Assembly (NCBI GenBank): GCA_045403155.1
Contig: JAXIPB010000312.1
Coordinates: 1 to 14,744 of the forward strand
Origin: JAXIPB01 sp045403155
GTDB taxonomy: Bacteria > Actinomycetota > Actinomycetes > Mycobacteriales > Micromonosporaceae
Reading direction: 5' to 3'
Length of the DNA stretch: 14,744 bases
The notes below the pieces were generated by a model. It had not been told where the DNA came from, ran no database searches, and was given only the letters and a program-made list of their open reading frames with translations. The translations under genes and the position numbers were made by a program. Positions 13,908 to 14,744 of the stretch are shown here, piece after piece. Each line of letters begins with the position of its first letter. Positions within the stretch are counted from its first letter, which is position 1.

Positions 13908-14263
13908 TCCCGTTGGGCCTCGCCGCCTTCGCGGCATCGTTCCTCATCAGCTGACCCGCCGGGGCCGCCAGAGGTCGCCTCGACTCCTCACCAAGTGCCC
14001 GAATGTAAAGGCGCTCACAGGTCCAGACCCGCCACAGCGCCCAGCGCCACCCTGGCCAGCTGCGAAGGCGATCCGCTGGACCCACCAATTGGTATTCCTT
14101 GGCGGGAGTGAGTTTTCTTACCCCACGGGCCGATAACACGAACGGGGGCTTGTCTGGTACCGAACGCACGCGAACTGGGGGCCGGGTCGATCGGACCCCA
14201 CGGCGTCTGGCGGTCGGATACGTACCGGCATCGGTGTCCTTCAGCCAACGGAGGAGAGGAACC
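13908..14263. other. Intergenic region upstream of the wall-protein gene
   Basis: 356 bases without a supportable gene. A perfect ten-base palindrome ACCAATTGGT (14084-14093) stands out by its AT content and lies about 170 bases before the next start. A hairpin GGGTC-GATCG-GACCC occurs near 14185-14200. A GAGGAGAGG ribosome site at 14251-14259 serves the next gene. The promoter is presumably in this stretch. Confidence 0.5.
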
Positions 14264-14303
14264 GTGAGCGGGTGTCTCGAGAGGGTGGGCAGCCCGGCAC
14301 CGC

Positions 14304-14744
14304 GTGGGGATCGCCGTCGTCGCGATTGTCCTTCTCGTCGTGCCCGCGGTTCTTACCGCGGCCGCATACGACTACGAGCGCTCCTTGGCGGACCGGATCC
14401 TTCCCGGAGTGCGGGTGGCCGGCATAGACGTCGGCGGGATGACCAGGTCCCAGGCGCTGAGGGCGGTCAAAGAGGAGGCTGACGCGCTCCTGGACCGACA
14501 GGTAAGGATCCGCATCGGCGAGCGGCAGCGGGACGGGTCCTTCGAGCAGTTCGGGGTGAGCGCCGGGGTCGAGGAGGCGGTGGAGGAGGCGTTCGCCGTC
14601 TCAAGTTCCCTCTCTTGGATCGCTCGCGCCTATCACCGGGTCACCGACAACCCGGTGGACCGGTCGATCACGCTCGCGTATCGGTACCGCAGCCAGCCCG
14701 TCCGCTCCCTCTTGGAGCGGGCCGCGACCGAGCTCCATCGGCCA
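14304..14744 (+). CDS. YoaR/L,D-transpeptidase-type wall protein, N-terminal part (3' end outside window)
   Basis: 147 residues are visible: a membrane helix or signal anchor (IAVVAIVLLVVPAVLTAAAY, residues 3-22), then DRILPGVRVAGIDVGGMTRSQA, the hallmark opening of the peptidoglycan-binding (PG_binding_4/YoaR-like) domain found ahead of VanW or L,D-transpeptidase YkuD domains. Gly-Val-x-Ala-Gly-x-x-Val-Gly-Gly-Met is typical. A second lobe follows (FGVSAGVEEAVEEAF). Such proteins bind or cross-link cell wall outside the membrane; the catalytic part, if any, lies beyond the window. The start is awkward: a strong site (GAGGAGAGG) precedes GTG 14264, but that frame differs from the protein frame, whose first usable start is GTG 14304 without a good site. 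A one-base insertion near the GGGTGGG run (14283-14289) would reconcile them, so the true start may be 14264. Confidence 0.8.
   Translation, partial: MGIAVVAIVLLVVPAVLTAAAYDYERSLADRILPGVRVAGIDVGGMTRSQALRAVKEEADALLDRQVRIRIGERQRDGSFEQFGVSAGVEEAVEEAFAVSSSLSWIARAYHRVTDNPVDRSITLAYRYRSQPVRSLLERAATELHRP

Overview
The window is GC-rich DNA with short intergenic gaps and gene families typical of uncultured Actinomycetota (actinobacteria). These include a multi-pass GAF/NarL-type histidine kinase, ECF sigma factors overlapping single-pass membrane partners, TolB-like PD40 propeller lipoproteins and a YoaR/L,D-transpeptidase-type wall protein. I cannot place it more precisely from sequence alone.

Left part (1-3912). 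The 3' end of a sulfide:quinone-oxidoreductase-like flavoprotein is followed by a minus-strand block. Read in the direction of transcription, that block has a class-III aminotransferase of glutamate-1-semialdehyde-aminomutase type, the N-terminal stub of an alpha/beta hydrolase joined to the C-terminal cupredoxin domain of a multicopper oxidase (both broken), and a small degenerate response-regulator receiver protein.

Middle (3943-4357). This short scar is the most unusual stretch. It holds the 3' half of a selenocysteine tRNA (minus strand, cut at the anticodon loop), the first 59 codons of a tyrosine integrase reading toward it, and the 5' half of an alanine tRNA(UGC) (plus strand), also cut at the anticodon loop. 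I read it as the remains of an integrative element that used selC as its attachment site. A large orphan histidine kinase (4533-6599, minus) follows.

Right part (7085-14744). There are two paralogous modules. Module 1 is a secreted PD40 propeller protein (minus), divergent from an ECF sigma factor whose gene overlaps that of a single-pass membrane partner; a decayed trypsin-like protease follows. Module 2 is an ECF sigma factor overlapping a homologous membrane partner, then a PD40 lipoprotein, then a second PD40 lipoprotein broken by two frame changes and an amber codon. The membrane partners share an extracytoplasmic domain I cannot name and lack the usual zinc anti-sigma motif. My inference is that each module is an envelope-sensing sigma/anti-sigma unit with a surface beta-propeller as sensor or effector. 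The window ends inside a YoaR/L,D-transpeptidase-type wall protein that may carry a frameshift near its start.

Overall the region is rich in broken genes: hydrolase, multicopper oxidase, integrase, two tRNA halves, protease and PD40 lipoprotein. Some lesions lie next to short base runs and could be sequencing errors; others (loss of whole domains, an internal stop) are real decay or rearrangement if the assembly is correct.
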